A stretch of 21,297 nucleotides of DNA from the NCBI GenBank assembly GCA_900769275.1, contig CAAGGA010000100.1, positions 1-21,297 of the forward strand, written 5' to 3'. Both the position numbers and the translations under genes were made by a program. The DNA comes from an uncultured Prevotella sp. (lineage in GTDB: Bacteria; Bacteroidota; Bacteroidia; Bacteroidales; Bacteroidaceae). Below the pieces are notes generated by a model. It ran no database searches. It worked only from the letters and a program-made list of their open reading frames with translations, and was not told the origin of the DNA. Shown here in pieces: positions 1-7,306 of the stretch. How positions within the stretch are numbered: position 1 is the first letter of the stretch; the number at the start of each line of letters is the position of its first letter.

Positions 1-171
1 ACGCCATTTGACTATCATCTTCATCCTTCGCGCCTCGGCAATATTCAAGGCAAGCTTGATATTGCTCTCGGCTTGTCGTCGGTTGTCTTTCTTTGCCTTG
101 TACTTGTCAATGCCGTACAAGAAGAATGTGACTATGTTGACGGCAAGTAAATAACCAAGAATTATGTTCAT
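1..171 (-). CDS. DUF1294-like small membrane protein (N-terminal part, runs off the window)
   Basis: The first 57 codons are visible; the 3' part lies beyond base 1. The start is the ATG at 171, only 4 bases after the TGA of the upstream gene and behind a GGAAAGGA-like purine stretch, so the two genes are probably translated from one mRNA. The product opens with one hydrophobic helix (about residues 2-20) ending in a YGIDKYKAKK motif. A helix followed by (F/Y)GIDKxxAK and an R-x-x-E-S segment is typical of DUF1294, a family of short integral membrane proteins of unknown function. The residues after position 30 match the family only loosely, as the usual glycine-rich stretch is not clear. It could therefore be a divergent member or a different small membrane protein. 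No function is assigned. Confidence 0.55.
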   Translation of the reverse strand, partial: MNIILGYLLAVNIVTFFLYGIDKYKAKKDNRRQAESNIKLALNIAEARRMKMIVKWR

Positions 172-175
172 AATC

Positions 176-673
176 TCAATTTCCTTTCCGCTTCCATGGT
201 TTATATACAGACACAATGGTTACGATGATCAGCAATACTATTTGGAGCAGACCGGCATAGGCATTTGCCGTCACGTTCTGCCAATATTGCACAGCATCAC
301 CGTTTCCCTCCATGACGGCCTTTCCTATCAGCACATTCTCCCTCACCAGTGGTCCCATGTAGAACGTGCCGAAAAGAATCATGAAGAGGGTTAGTGCCCA
401 CTTCACCATGAGCCATCTGTGCCTGAAGAAGCCCCAGTTGGTGAAAGCACCATAGACAATGCCCGTAAGCAGGCAGCCTACAGCTCCCGGCACCAGTATC
501 TTCATGTCTATGGCTTCCAGTATCTCTGCCATCCAATACATTCCCGCCTTATCCTCCACCTCTACAAGGTGACGCAGCAGGTTCATGGATATGGCAGAGC
601 CAAACCAAGCTATGGCACATACAAGGTGTACCACCTTCAGTGCCTTCATCCCTTTTGCTGACAGTTTATTCAT
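176..673 (-). CDS. Four-helix integral membrane protein, DUF2269-like
   Basis: A protein of 165 aa with four hydrophobic segments at about residues 9-31, 55-78, 85-107 and 135-157, and a basic tail ending KPWKRKGN. The first helix carries a K-x-x-H-L-x-x-x-x-x-W-F-G pattern, as seen in DUF2269-type predicted membrane proteins and related cytochrome-like four-helix families; His16 is the one obvious candidate ligand residue. The ATG at 673 is used because the hydrophobic core begins directly after it. It is followed at a 4-base distance by the DUF1294-like gene. No clear -7 box was found upstream. The membrane location is well supported. The family call is made from memory of the pattern and is tentative, and no biochemical role is known. 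Confidence 0.6.
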   Translation of the reverse strand: MNKLSAKGMKALKVVHLVCAIAWFGSAISMNLLRHLVEVEDKAGMYWMAEILEAIDMKILVPGAVGCLLTGIVYGAFTNWGFFRHRWLMVKWALTLFMILFGTFYMGPLVRENVLIGKAVMEGNGDAVQYWQNVTANAYAGLLQIVLLIIVTIVSVYKPWKRKGN

Positions 674-872
674 TGTCTTATCATCTTTGAATGATTATTT
701 CTGTAACTTATTCCTTCAACGTCCAGCCATGATTGCCGTAGTAAATCATCGTATGCTTATGATTCGTGCCTTACCATTGCCTGGAAGAGGTTCGTATATC
801 ACCACCTCAACTTTTTTCCTTTTCGCATTCAGACAAGGGAAAATCTGACCCGATAAAAAAAAACTGCAGATT
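674..872. other. Intergenic gap with weak terminator-like hairpin
   Basis: This holds no gene I can support. Starting in the stop codon of the acetyltransferase gene, the minus strand can form an A/T-rich stem (AAAAAACT pairing with AGTTTTTT, loop of about 9 bases), followed by a run of T. It may act as a weak terminator for that gene. The rest shows no clear -7 box for the gene that starts at 673. Confidence 0.35.
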
Positions 873-1421
873 TTAGTTTTTTACCCTTGCAGGATTGCCC
901 ACCGCAATGCTGTCTGACGGTATGTCTTTCACGACCACGCTGCCTGCTCCTATGGTGACATTATCACCGATGGTCACGCCGGGCAGGATGGTTGCACTGC
1001 CGCCTATCCAGCAGTTATTCCCTATCTTTACCGGACGTGCCCATTCCCTCCTTGTGTTCCGTTCCACAGGGTCTGTGGAGTGACACGCCGTATAGATGCT
1101 TACGTTTGGACCGATAAAGCAGTCATCGCCAATGGTCACCAGAGCTTCGTCGAGTACCGTCCAGTTGAAGTTGGCAAAGAATCGCTTGCCCACCCGGATG
1201 TGTTTGCCGTAGTCACAGAAGAAAGGCTGGTTGATGAACGTGTCTTCATCGCATCTGCCAAGTATCTCGTGCAGTTTTTCGTTACGCACCCTAATGAGGG
1301 TCGGTCGTATCTGATTGTACTCCCAGCAGCGGTCTTTACATAAGTTCAGTTCTTTCAATATGTCTTCGTCTATGGCATTATATACCTCGCCGCTGAGCAT
1401 CTTTTCGTACTCTGTCTTCAT
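873..1421 (-). CDS. Maltose/galactoside-type O-acetyltransferase (left-handed beta-helix)
   Basis: A 182-aa protein of the maltose acetyltransferase / galactoside acetyltransferase (Maa/LacA) group, cytosolic enzymes that move an acetyl group from acetyl-CoA to a sugar hydroxyl. The N-terminal helical part (residues about 4-60: EKMLSGEVYN, then the RxxLxxI-like region) is the Mac domain. Hexapeptide repeats run from about residue 75 to 178, including IGDDCFIGPNVSIY, IGNNCWIGGSATILPGV and IGAGSVV. His114 in TACHSTDP matches the catalytic histidine of the family. The end NPARV is also typical. Length is normal (about 185). The physiological acceptor cannot be read from the sequence; many members act as detoxifying acetylators or on cell-surface sugars. 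It is the only gene on its strand in this stretch, with a candidate promoter at 1466-1473. Confidence 0.88.
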   Translation of the reverse strand: MKTEYEKMLSGEVYNAIDEDILKELNLCKDRCWEYNQIRPTLIRVRNEKLHEILGRCDEDTFINQPFFCDYGKHIRVGKRFFANFNWTVLDEALVTIGDDCFIGPNVSIYTACHSTDPVERNTRREWARPVKIGNNCWIGGSATILPGVTIGDNVTIGAGSVVVKDIPSDSIAVGNPARVKN

Positions 1422-1465
1422 ATTTGATTCGTTGATTGGATTATGGCTAACTTATAAGGGTGGTA

Positions 1466-1473
1466 CAAAATTA
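1466..1473 (-). promoter_or_regulatory. Candidate -7 box for the acetyltransferase gene
   Basis: On the minus strand this reads TAATTTTG, a match to the Bacteroidota -7 consensus TAnnTTTG, 45 bases upstream of the ATG at 1421. No convincing TTTG box is found 19-21 bases further upstream, so support is partial. Confidence 0.4.
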
Positions 1474-1695
1474 ATTTGTTTTCTTCTAAAATCAGACTTT
1501 ATTGATAAAAATTTCACAGATAGAGCCAAAAAAGGCAAAAAGAATCAATTGTCTGCCACTTTTTGTGTATTTTCTGCATGAGAAAATATTAACCCACCTT
1601 AATAAAACCCACTTTAAGTTTGTTGAGTATCATGGAGACAGTTCGCTGAGAAAACGATAGGATTGTTTACAGACCGTTGTCCCGGCAGTCATGTG

Positions 1696-1887
1696 TCAAT
1701 GATTATTTTGTCCTATCTTCAGGCACTCGCTTTCTATTTTATAATGCACACTAAATCAATACGATACAAAAAGCGTTGATATTACCTTGCAAAAACGCCG
1801 CTTTTGCAAGGTAATATCAACGCTTTCACATTGTAATATCAATGCTTTTACACTGCAATATCAATGAGATTGATTTTGTCCTATTTT
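1696..1887. repeat. Direct repeat containing ATTTTGTCCTAT bracketing the palindromic element
   Basis: Positions 1696-1719 and 1861-1887 both read TCAATGA, then a short A/T stretch, then ATTTTGTCCTAT and a T-rich end; they differ mainly by 3 added bases in the second copy. They flank the palindrome at 1770-1826. Such an arrangement could be the two ends of a small element or a duplicated binding site. Confidence 0.5.
1770..1826. repeat. Perfect 25-base inverted repeat with 7-base loop
   Basis: The arms at 1770-1794 and 1802-1826 are exact reverse complements (25 of 25) around the loop ACGCCGC. The arm contains GCAAGGTAATATCAACGC. Degenerate copies of its core (AATATCAAYG) follow in direct orientation at 1832-1848 and 1853-1867. 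This looks like a mobile or dispersed palindromic intergenic element rather than a terminator, because neither side has a coding 3' end near it and there is no pure T tract right after the stem. Confidence 0.8.
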
Positions 1888-1901
1888 GGACGGTTGGAGG
1901 A

Positions 1902-1983
1902 TATATGGTTTTACGGTTGTGCGAAAGTTACAATTTGCCTTGACAAATCTCCGTAAACCGTACAACCATATAACCTTAAACCG
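1902..1983. repeat. AACCGTACAACC-family intergenic repeat, copy A
   Basis: A left arm at 1902-1920 (containing GGTTTTACGGTTGT) faces a right arm at 1951-1975 (containing CCGTAAACCGTACAACC). They form an imperfect inverted repeat around a 30-base spacer. The right arm with its tail (1956-1983) is closely similar to stretches at 9756-9782 and 16527-16559. Confidence 0.65.
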
Positions 1984-2223
1984 AAGAAGAATGTCATGGG
2001 AACTGACAGAACCCACCTGAAATTACAACGCAATCAGCACTGCGTAACATTTTCTTACCTTTATTTGCACATTTCAGAAATATTTGGCAACTTGCGACCG
2101 CTAACCAGACAACGCTCCGGATAACAGGAACAAAAGATTGGAATACAACAAAAACACAGGTTTATGAGAAAAAGTTTGCAGATGATTGAAGAAAGGTTCA
2201 CGCACTTTACACCAATCTCCTTT

Positions 2224-2269
2224 CATATAGTAAGTTTTTATGCAATTTTTCTAACATATTGTAAGTTTT
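2224..2269 (+). promoter_or_regulatory. Paired direct repeats upstream of the ATP-grasp cluster promoter
   Basis: CATATAGTAAGTTTT at 2224-2238 and CATATTGTAAGTTTT at 2255-2269 agree in 14 of 15 bases and start 31 bases apart, about three helical turns. They lie roughly 70-115 bases upstream of the predicted transcription start, as expected for binding sites of an activator. This is an inference from position only. Confidence 0.4.
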
Positions 2270-2300
2270 GAATTTTTATTTTCTATCATACGTCATGTAA

Positions 2301-2333
2301 TTTGAAGATTTTTCTGTCTTTTTAATAACTTTG
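2301..2333 (+). promoter_or_regulatory. Candidate Bacteroidota promoter of the ATP-grasp cluster
   Basis: TTTG at 2301-2304 and TAACTTTG at 2326-2333 match the -33 and -7 boxes of the main sigma factor of this phylum, with a 21-base spacer. Transcription would begin near 2340, about 20 bases before the ATG at 2361. This also argues against the in-frame TTG at 2331 being the start codon. Confidence 0.65.
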
Positions 2334-2360
2334 CATCCGAATAGAAATACATTGACGATT

Positions 2361-3716
2361 ATGGACAATAGAAATGATTACGGTGAGTTTTCCAAATTTA
2401 TTGCACCACTCACCGAATGCAAGGACTCCGTGAATATTTGGATGGAGCGGTTTGGAGTACGGTTTGGAGTATATAAGAACAACACATTCCGAGAACAATT
2501 ATTCCCATTCGACTCCGTACCCCGAATCATTCCGAAAGAAGATTGGGAATATCTTGAGAAAGGACTGAAACAACGAGTTGACGCACTCAACAGGTTTCTA
2601 TGGGATATCTACCACGAGAAAAAGATTGTAGAAGACGGAATAATTCCACAGGAATTCGTGTATGCAGGAAAGGGATATATGCCGGAATGTGAAGGAATAT
2701 CTCCTGTTCACGGTGTTTACTCCCATATTTCGGGAATAGACCTTGTAGAGGGGAAAGACAGGAAATGGTATATTCTCGAAGACAATCTACGCATTCCCTC
2801 CGGTGCATCCTATCCCATGATAGCACGAGAGATAGAGCGAAAGGTGTCGCCTGAGACGTTCACCTCATTCTCCATTGCTGATAACCGCAACTATGCAGAA
2901 ATGCTGCGAGAGATGATGGAAGATATGTGCGGCGATCGAGGCATTGCCGTGATACTCACTCCGGGCAGGTATAACTCAGCATTCTTTGAACATTCATACC
3001 TTGCAGAGAAGAGCGGAGCTACGCTGGCTTATCCCGGAGACTTGTTCGTAGAGGATGACAAGGTTTATTACAGAGGACTATATAAGGAGAAAATTCGCGT
3101 GGGATGTATATACAGAAGAGTATCCGATGAATATATGGATCCCATGGTCTTCGAGGCGGGTTCGATGCTGGGCATACCGAATGTGATGCAAGCCTATCGT
3201 GCCGGTAACGTAGCTCTCATAAATGGTATAGGAAACGGCGTGGCAGATGACAAGGGCATTTACTATTTCGTCCCCAAGATGATACGCTATTACCTCAACG
3301 AAGAACCGATACTTTCCAACGCCCCAACCTATCTGCCTTATTATAAGGAGGACTATGACTATGTAATGGATCACCTCAATACTCTTGTGATAAAAGACGT
3401 GGCGGAAGCCGGAGGCTACGGTGTAGTATTCGGTTCGGAACTCACAAAAGAGAAACTGGAAGAGCTTCGCCAACTTATCATTGATGAGCCGCGAAGATGG
3501 ATTGCACAAGAGGTGATTGACTTCCGTGACCTGCCGGTGATAGAGGGAGGAGACTTCGTGGAGAGAAAAGCAGACTTGCGTGCTTTCGTCATCTCCTCCG
3601 GCAAGGGTACAAAGGTTTGGAAGAGCGGTCTGACACGTTTCTCACGCAATCCTGACTCTTTCGTTGTCAACTCCAGCCAAGGCGGAGGCTTCAAGGATAC
3701 ATGGGTGCAGGAATGA
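2361..3716 (+). CDS. Circularly permuted ATP-grasp protein (amidoligase-like)
   Basis: A 451-aa member of the circularly permuted ATP-grasp family (DUF404/DUF407). Proteins of this fold are predicted to join a carboxylate to an amine at the cost of ATP; the substrates are unknown. Visible family motifs are FLWDIY at about residue 79, GIDLVEG..WYILEDNLRIPSGASY at about 125-151, NGIGNGVADDKG at about 288-299, the nucleotide-binding stretch VIKDVAEAGGYGV at 343-355, KADLRAFV at 403-410, and the conserved C-terminus VVNSSQGGGFKDTWV. Length is near that of the family (about 470). ATG 2361 was chosen because an upstream in-frame TTG at 2331 lies inside the predicted -7 box. It heads a five-gene plus-strand cluster and is followed by the alpha-E gene after 106 bases, the standard partner of this family. 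Confidence 0.9.
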   Translation: MDNRNDYGEFSKFIAPLTECKDSVNIWMERFGVRFGVYKNNTFREQLFPFDSVPRIIPKEDWEYLEKGLKQRVDALNRFLWDIYHEKKIVEDGIIPQEFVYAGKGYMPECEGISPVHGVYSHISGIDLVEGKDRKWYILEDNLRIPSGASYPMIAREIERKVSPETFTSFSIADNRNYAEMLREMMEDMCGDRGIAVILTPGRYNSAFFEHSYLAEKSGATLAYPGDLFVEDDKVYYRGLYKEKIRVGCIYRRVSDEYMDPMVFEAGSMLGIPNVMQAYRAGNVALINGIGNGVADDKGIYYFVPKMIRYYLNEEPILSNAPTYLPYYKEDYDYVMDHLNTLVIKDVAEAGGYGVVFGSELTKEKLEELRQLIIDEPRRWIAQEVIDFRDLPVIEGGDFVERKADLRAFVISSGKGTKVWKSGLTRFSRNPDSFVVNSSQGGGFKDTWVQE

Positions 3717-3822
3717 AACGGTATGTTCATTGGTCTGCATCAGGCTGATTTGCGAAACTGCCAACAAAACATCAAAACCTCAAGATGACACAAATACACA
3801 CAACACAAACACATTAAAGATT

Positions 3823-4521
3823 ATGGTAAAGAACAATATTATTTCTGCCATGAAAGCCAACCGACTGTATTGGCTGGGCAGATACGAGGAAAGGGTCTAT
3901 CTCACGCTTCATCTTCTCAGAAAATGTCATGATAAAATGATTGACGGCGTTCCAGCCGATTACGAAACATTCTGGAAGAAACTCGATGTCAACAACAACT
4001 ATGTCTCCACAGAGGATTTCATCAAGGGTATGATGTACGATGAAACCAACGAGACAAGCGTAATAAAAGCACAGATACGCGCACAGGACAATGCCATGCT
4101 ACTGAGAGAAGACATTCTCTCCGAGACATTGTCATATATAGAAATGTCTGTAGCCCACATGAGAAGAATGAGCGAAGAGGGCGAGATGAATATCACTGTA
4201 CTTCAGCCCGTCACCGACTGGGCCTTGGCATTTTGGGGCTCGGCACAGCAACGTGTACAGAACATGAAAGCACTCGTACTGTTATACATCGGCAGAAGGA
4301 TAGAAGACATAGACATGATGATACGCTTCACATATCCATACAACCGCATAGAGATGAGTTACGGATTGCTGACAAAATATATTCAGGAATACGATTGCTT
4401 CTATGACCGGAACATAAAAAATCAACTTGACAATATGCTGACAGAAGAAAAGTACAATCCCTCGGACGTGGAATACAGGGAAACACTGTTGAAATACCTT
4501 AACCAAATGATTTTCGTATAA
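3823..4521 (+). CDS. Alpha-E domain protein (DUF403), short form
   Basis: A 232-aa, mostly helical protein starting with the alpha-E signature: NRLYWLGRYEERV at residues 13-25. Alpha-E proteins almost always sit beside or are fused to circularly permuted ATP-grasp proteins and are thought to be an obligate helper or second subunit; their chemistry is unproven. As I recall the family, members are usually nearer 300 aa, so this copy looks shortened, with the central and C-terminal helices (about 85-115, 125-170, 185-232) kept. The ATG at 3823 fits the family N-terminus; the reading frame is open further upstream to 3664 but overlaps the preceding gene and matches nothing. The 106-base leader is rich in A and C. 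The stop is 5 bases before the transglutaminase-like gene. Confidence 0.85.
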   Translation: MVKNNIISAMKANRLYWLGRYEERVYLTLHLLRKCHDKMIDGVPADYETFWKKLDVNNNYVSTEDFIKGMMYDETNETSVIKAQIRAQDNAMLLREDILSETLSYIEMSVAHMRRMSEEGEMNITVLQPVTDWALAFWGSAQQRVQNMKALVLLYIGRRIEDIDMMIRFTYPYNRIEMSYGLLTKYIQEYDCFYDRNIKNQLDNMLTEEKYNPSDVEYRETLLKYLNQMIFV

Positions 4522-4526
4522 AAGGG

Positions 4527-5318
4527 ATGGGAAGCGAGTACCTTTTTTGCTATAAGACCGTGGCGAGATTCTCGTCATGCGTGATGCGTCACGACATTCT
4601 TCTCAGATGTCTTCCTGCTGAGAACGATTGTCAGCATATAGTGGAACAACACCTCGTCATTCCACCCTCTCTGCGCATCATGCACGGTATAGATGTCTAC
4701 GGCAACAGAATACAGTATGGTGGTATGGAAGCAGCACACGACACACTGACCTATATATCGACTGGCATAATAAGATGTGACAAATATAATATCACAGACC
4801 CGTGTCCGGCTTACATATACTCCATCCCGTCGCGCCTTACCATGCCGTCCGAAGCCTTGCGGACACTGCTCCCGGAAAAATCAGACCCTGTAACAACGGC
4901 TCAACGGATATGTCATGTCGTAAATCAGTCGATAACATACTCCCCGATGGTCACAACAATGGCCACACCTGCAACGGAAGTTGCACTGACAGGGAAAGGT
5001 GTCTGTCAGGACATGGCTCACGTAATGATTTCTCTCTGCAGGCAATGCGGAATACCTGCACGTTACGTCAACGGGTTCGTAACAGGCACAGGCGTGACAC
5101 ATGCCTGGGTAGAGATATGGCACGATGGCGTATGGATTCCCTTTGACCCCACACATGATGTTTCGCCCAATGACGGATACATAAAAATAGCCCATGGCAG
5201 GGATGCCTATGACTGCCCCGTATGCCGTGGAATCTTCATCGGACAGGCATGTGAAAGCAGTGAAGTAAGTGTTACCGTGGAAAGGACAGGACTTCCCGAC
5301 ATCAAATTATCCAACTGA
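4527..5318 (+). CDS. Transglutaminase-like cysteine protease homologue
   Basis: A 263-aa protein of the bacterial transglutaminase-like superfamily. An N-terminal beta domain (residues about 1-100, Bact_transglu_N type, with the family pattern FCYKTVARFS..HDILLRCLP) precedes the catalytic core. The triad is intact: Cys160 in GKGVCQDMAH, His192 in GVTHAWVEIW and Asp207 in PFDPTHD. The typical tail HGRDAYDCPVCRG follows at 223-235. No signal peptide is seen, so it should act in the cytosol. In related gene sets this enzyme is predicted to cleave or transfer amide bonds made by the ATP-grasp partner. It begins 5 bases after the alpha-E stop and ends 4 bases before the next ATG, so it is clearly in the same operon. 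The purine stretch AAAGGG touches the start codon, which is unusually close. Confidence 0.88.
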   Translation: MGSEYLFCYKTVARFSSCVMRHDILLRCLPAENDCQHIVEQHLVIPPSLRIMHGIDVYGNRIQYGGMEAAHDTLTYISTGIIRCDKYNITDPCPAYIYSIPSRLTMPSEALRTLLPEKSDPVTTAQRICHVVNQSITYSPMVTTMATPATEVALTGKGVCQDMAHVMISLCRQCGIPARYVNGFVTGTGVTHAWVEIWHDGVWIPFDPTHDVSPNDGYIKIAHGRDAYDCPVCRGIFIGQACESSEVSVTVERTGLPDIKLSN

Positions 5319-5322
5319 AGAC

Positions 5323-6252
5323 ATGATAAAAAACATTGTAACAACAGCTCTGCCGGCTGACGAGATATTCACGATTAGAAAAAAAACATTCTCAAACGGC
5401 AACGGGGGCAAAAGGCTTTGCATCGTTACAGGCACACATGGAGATGAGCTGGAAGGGCAACTTGTAGCCTACCTTTTGGCAAAAGAGCTAAACGCTAACC
5501 TATCCAACCTTTGTGGCACTGTAGAGATATACCCTGCACTGAACCCTCTTGGCATTGATACCCTGCAAAGGGGCATACCAAATTTTGACCTTGACATGAA
5601 CCGCATCTTCCCGGGAAATCCTAAAGGAACGATGGCAGAGCAGACTGCATACAGCATCGTCAACGACCTGAATGGTGCAGACCTCGTGATTGACATCCAT
5701 TCCTCAAACCTTTACCTCCGTGAAACCCCTCAGATACGTATCAACGTGATGGAAGAAGAGCGGCTTGTCCCTATAGCAAGAAAAATGAGAATTGAATTTA
5801 TTTGGGTACATGCAGCAACTACGGTCTTGGAGGCTACCCTCGCCCACTCCTTGAACAGCACCGGAACTCCATGTCTGGTTGCTGAGATGGGAGTCGGCAT
5901 GAGAGTCAACTCAAGAATGTGTGACAGGCTTATGCGTGGCATTCTCCTGCTTATGTGCGATATGGGAATGTGGAAAGGTGCTGTAGATGTCAGCGACCTC
6001 CCGGAGCCAATATTATGCAAAGGTGACAGCGTAGCATTTCTCAATGCGGAAACATCTGGGGTGTTTCTGACAGATAAGCATACCGGAACTTTAATAAAAG
6101 AGGGAGAGGTCATAGGACATATCGTGTCACCGATGGAGGGAATGGTACTCTCGGAGGTCGTATCTCCATGCAATGGTTTCCTGTTCACGATAAGAGCCTA
6201 TCCTATCGTATATGAAGGCAGCCTGATGGCTCGAATATACAAGGAGTCATGA
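5323..6252 (+). CDS. AstE/aspartoacylase-like zinc hydrolase (M14 superfamily), apparently active
   Basis: A 309-aa member of the succinylglutamate desuccinylase/aspartoacylase branch of the M14 carboxypeptidase fold, which hydrolyses an amide bond next to a carboxylate. Zinc ligands can be seen: His39 and Glu42 in GTHGDE (37-42) and His126 in DIHSSN. Asn93-Arg94 in DMNRIFPG match the substrate-carboxylate site, and Glu188 in VAEMG matches the catalytic glutamate. From about residue 225 a C-terminal barrel-like domain (GTLIKEGEVIGHI, then PCNGFLF) is typical of AstE-like proteins. ATG 5323 is used; an in-frame GTG at 5269 would overlap the transglutaminase-like gene by 50 bases. The start is 4 bases after that gene. 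A plausible role is removing an amide-linked group made or recognised by the ligase partner; the substrate is unknown. Confidence 0.88.
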   Translation: MIKNIVTTALPADEIFTIRKKTFSNGNGGKRLCIVTGTHGDELEGQLVAYLLAKELNANLSNLCGTVEIYPALNPLGIDTLQRGIPNFDLDMNRIFPGNPKGTMAEQTAYSIVNDLNGADLVIDIHSSNLYLRETPQIRINVMEEERLVPIARKMRIEFIWVHAATTVLEATLAHSLNSTGTPCLVAEMGVGMRVNSRMCDRLMRGILLLMCDMGMWKGAVDVSDLPEPILCKGDSVAFLNAETSGVFLTDKHTGTLIKEGEVIGHIVSPMEGMVLSEVVSPCNGFLFTIRAYPIVYEGSLMARIYKES

Positions 6253-6322
6253 GCATACCTATGTCAGGGTATTAAACCGGTAACAAAACAGACCCACCAA
6301 TAAGAGAAAAGCAGATAAAAAT

Positions 6323-7252
6323 ATGCGAAAAGAAATAATTTTTGAAATGACGTCGCCTTACCGTGATACATTCCGCATTCAGGGTTATTGGTTCGGAGAG
6401 GGGAAAAAGACCATAGCCGTCATTGGAACAATGAGAGGCGATGAAGTCCAGCAACAATATATCACAGCCTCTATTGTCAACGAACTGACAGAGATAGAAC
6501 GCAACGGGGGAATAGAAAAGGGACACAGCATACTCGTCATTCCTACCTGCAATCCTTTCTCCCTGAACGTCAACCACAGATTTTGGTCTATGGACGGCAC
6601 GGACATAAATAGAATGTTCCCAGGATATGAGTTCGGTGAGACAACGCAACGCATCGCTGCCGCAGTATTCAACTATATAAAGGACTTCGACTACGGAATA
6701 CAGCTTGCGTCATATTATGTCCCAGGCGATTTCATTCCTCATGTACGGATGCTTCAGACAGGTTATGAGGCAGTAGAGGAAGGAAAACTGTTTCAATTGC
6801 CATACGTGTCACTTCGCAAGCCACTGCCCTTTGACACTACCCTATTGAACTATAACTGGCAGATATGGGGAACAAAAGCGTTCTCCATATATTCAGGACT
6901 GACGGAATCCATTGACGAAGGAAAAGCTGAAATGACACGTACATCAATACTGCGCTTCATGCGCAACGTCCATGCCATATCGTATCGCAGTCTTGCCGTA
7001 GCATATTCCTCAACCGTGGTGGAAGAAGAGGACCTTATCAATATTCAGGCAAATCATGCAGGAATTTTGAAACGGCGTATTCTTGCCGGAAGTTCTGTCG
7101 ATAAAGGAGAAGTTATGGCATATATAATAAACTCATTGAACGGTGAAGTCATTGAAGAAGTGAAAGCGTCAGCAGACGGAGTAGTGTTCTTCTCTCACCA
7201 CAGACCTATGGTATATCAGAACGCCTTGCTATATAAGATACTACCCCTGTGA
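6323..7252 (+). CDS. AstE-like paralogue lacking zinc ligands, predicted pseudoenzyme
   Basis: A 309-aa paralogue of the preceding protein, with the same length and the same C-terminal barrel-like domain (HAGILKRRILAGSSVDKGEV from about residue 245). The metal and catalytic residues are gone. The GTHGDE motif reads GTMRGDE (35-41), with Arg38 where His is expected and only Glu41 kept; the DIHSS motif reads QLASYY, with Ala129 for His; the catalytic Glu site reads SIYSG, with Tyr190. By contrast the carboxylate-binding motif DINRMFPG (94-101) is intact. This pattern suggests a protein that still binds the substrate or its partner without hydrolysing it. It follows the active paralogue after 70 bases and is the last gene before a strong terminator. 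The family is clear; loss of activity is inferred from the sequence. Confidence 0.85.
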   Translation: MRKEIIFEMTSPYRDTFRIQGYWFGEGKKTIAVIGTMRGDEVQQQYITASIVNELTEIERNGGIEKGHSILVIPTCNPFSLNVNHRFWSMDGTDINRMFPGYEFGETTQRIAAAVFNYIKDFDYGIQLASYYVPGDFIPHVRMLQTGYEAVEEGKLFQLPYVSLRKPLPFDTTLLNYNWQIWGTKAFSIYSGLTESIDEGKAEMTRTSILRFMRNVHAISYRSLAVAYSSTVVEEEDLINIQANHAGILKRRILAGSSVDKGEVMAYIINSLNGEVIEEVKASADGVVFFSHHRPMVYQNALLYKILPL

Positions 7253-7254
7253 AC

Positions 7255-7295
7255 AAAAAAGCGGCTCGAACCAAAAAGTTCGAGCCGCTTTTTTT
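7255..7295. terminator. Strong intrinsic terminator, usable from both sides
   Basis: An 11-base perfect GC-rich stem (7261-7271 with 7278-7288, arm GCGGCTCGAAC, loop CAAAAA) is preceded by six A and followed by seven T. It lies directly after the stop of the last cluster gene and between convergent genes. The A run gives it the form of a terminator for groESL transcripts too. Confidence 0.92.
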
Positions 7296-7306
7296 ATTAT
7301 TCCCAT

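Larger units (their letters stand above)
1422..2360. other. 939-base divergent intergenic region without a gene
   Basis: I see no coding region here. It contains the promoter of the acetyltransferase gene, a near-duplicate of AACCCACNTTAA around 1590-1618, a TTTTGTCCTAT-containing direct repeat, a perfect 25-base palindrome with further copies of its arm, one copy of the AACCGTACAACC repeat family, paired direct repeats at 2224-2269, and the promoter of the plus-strand cluster. These are listed separately. Confidence 0.7.

Noticed and set aside
2331..2360. In-frame TTG start adding 10 residues to the ATP-grasp protein
   Set aside because: The TTG lies inside the TAACTTTG promoter box and before the likely transcription start; ATG 2361 is the natural start.
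3664..3822. N-terminal extension of the alpha-E frame by 53 codons
   Set aside because: It overlaps the end of the ATP-grasp gene, matches nothing, and the family signature begins just after ATG 3823.
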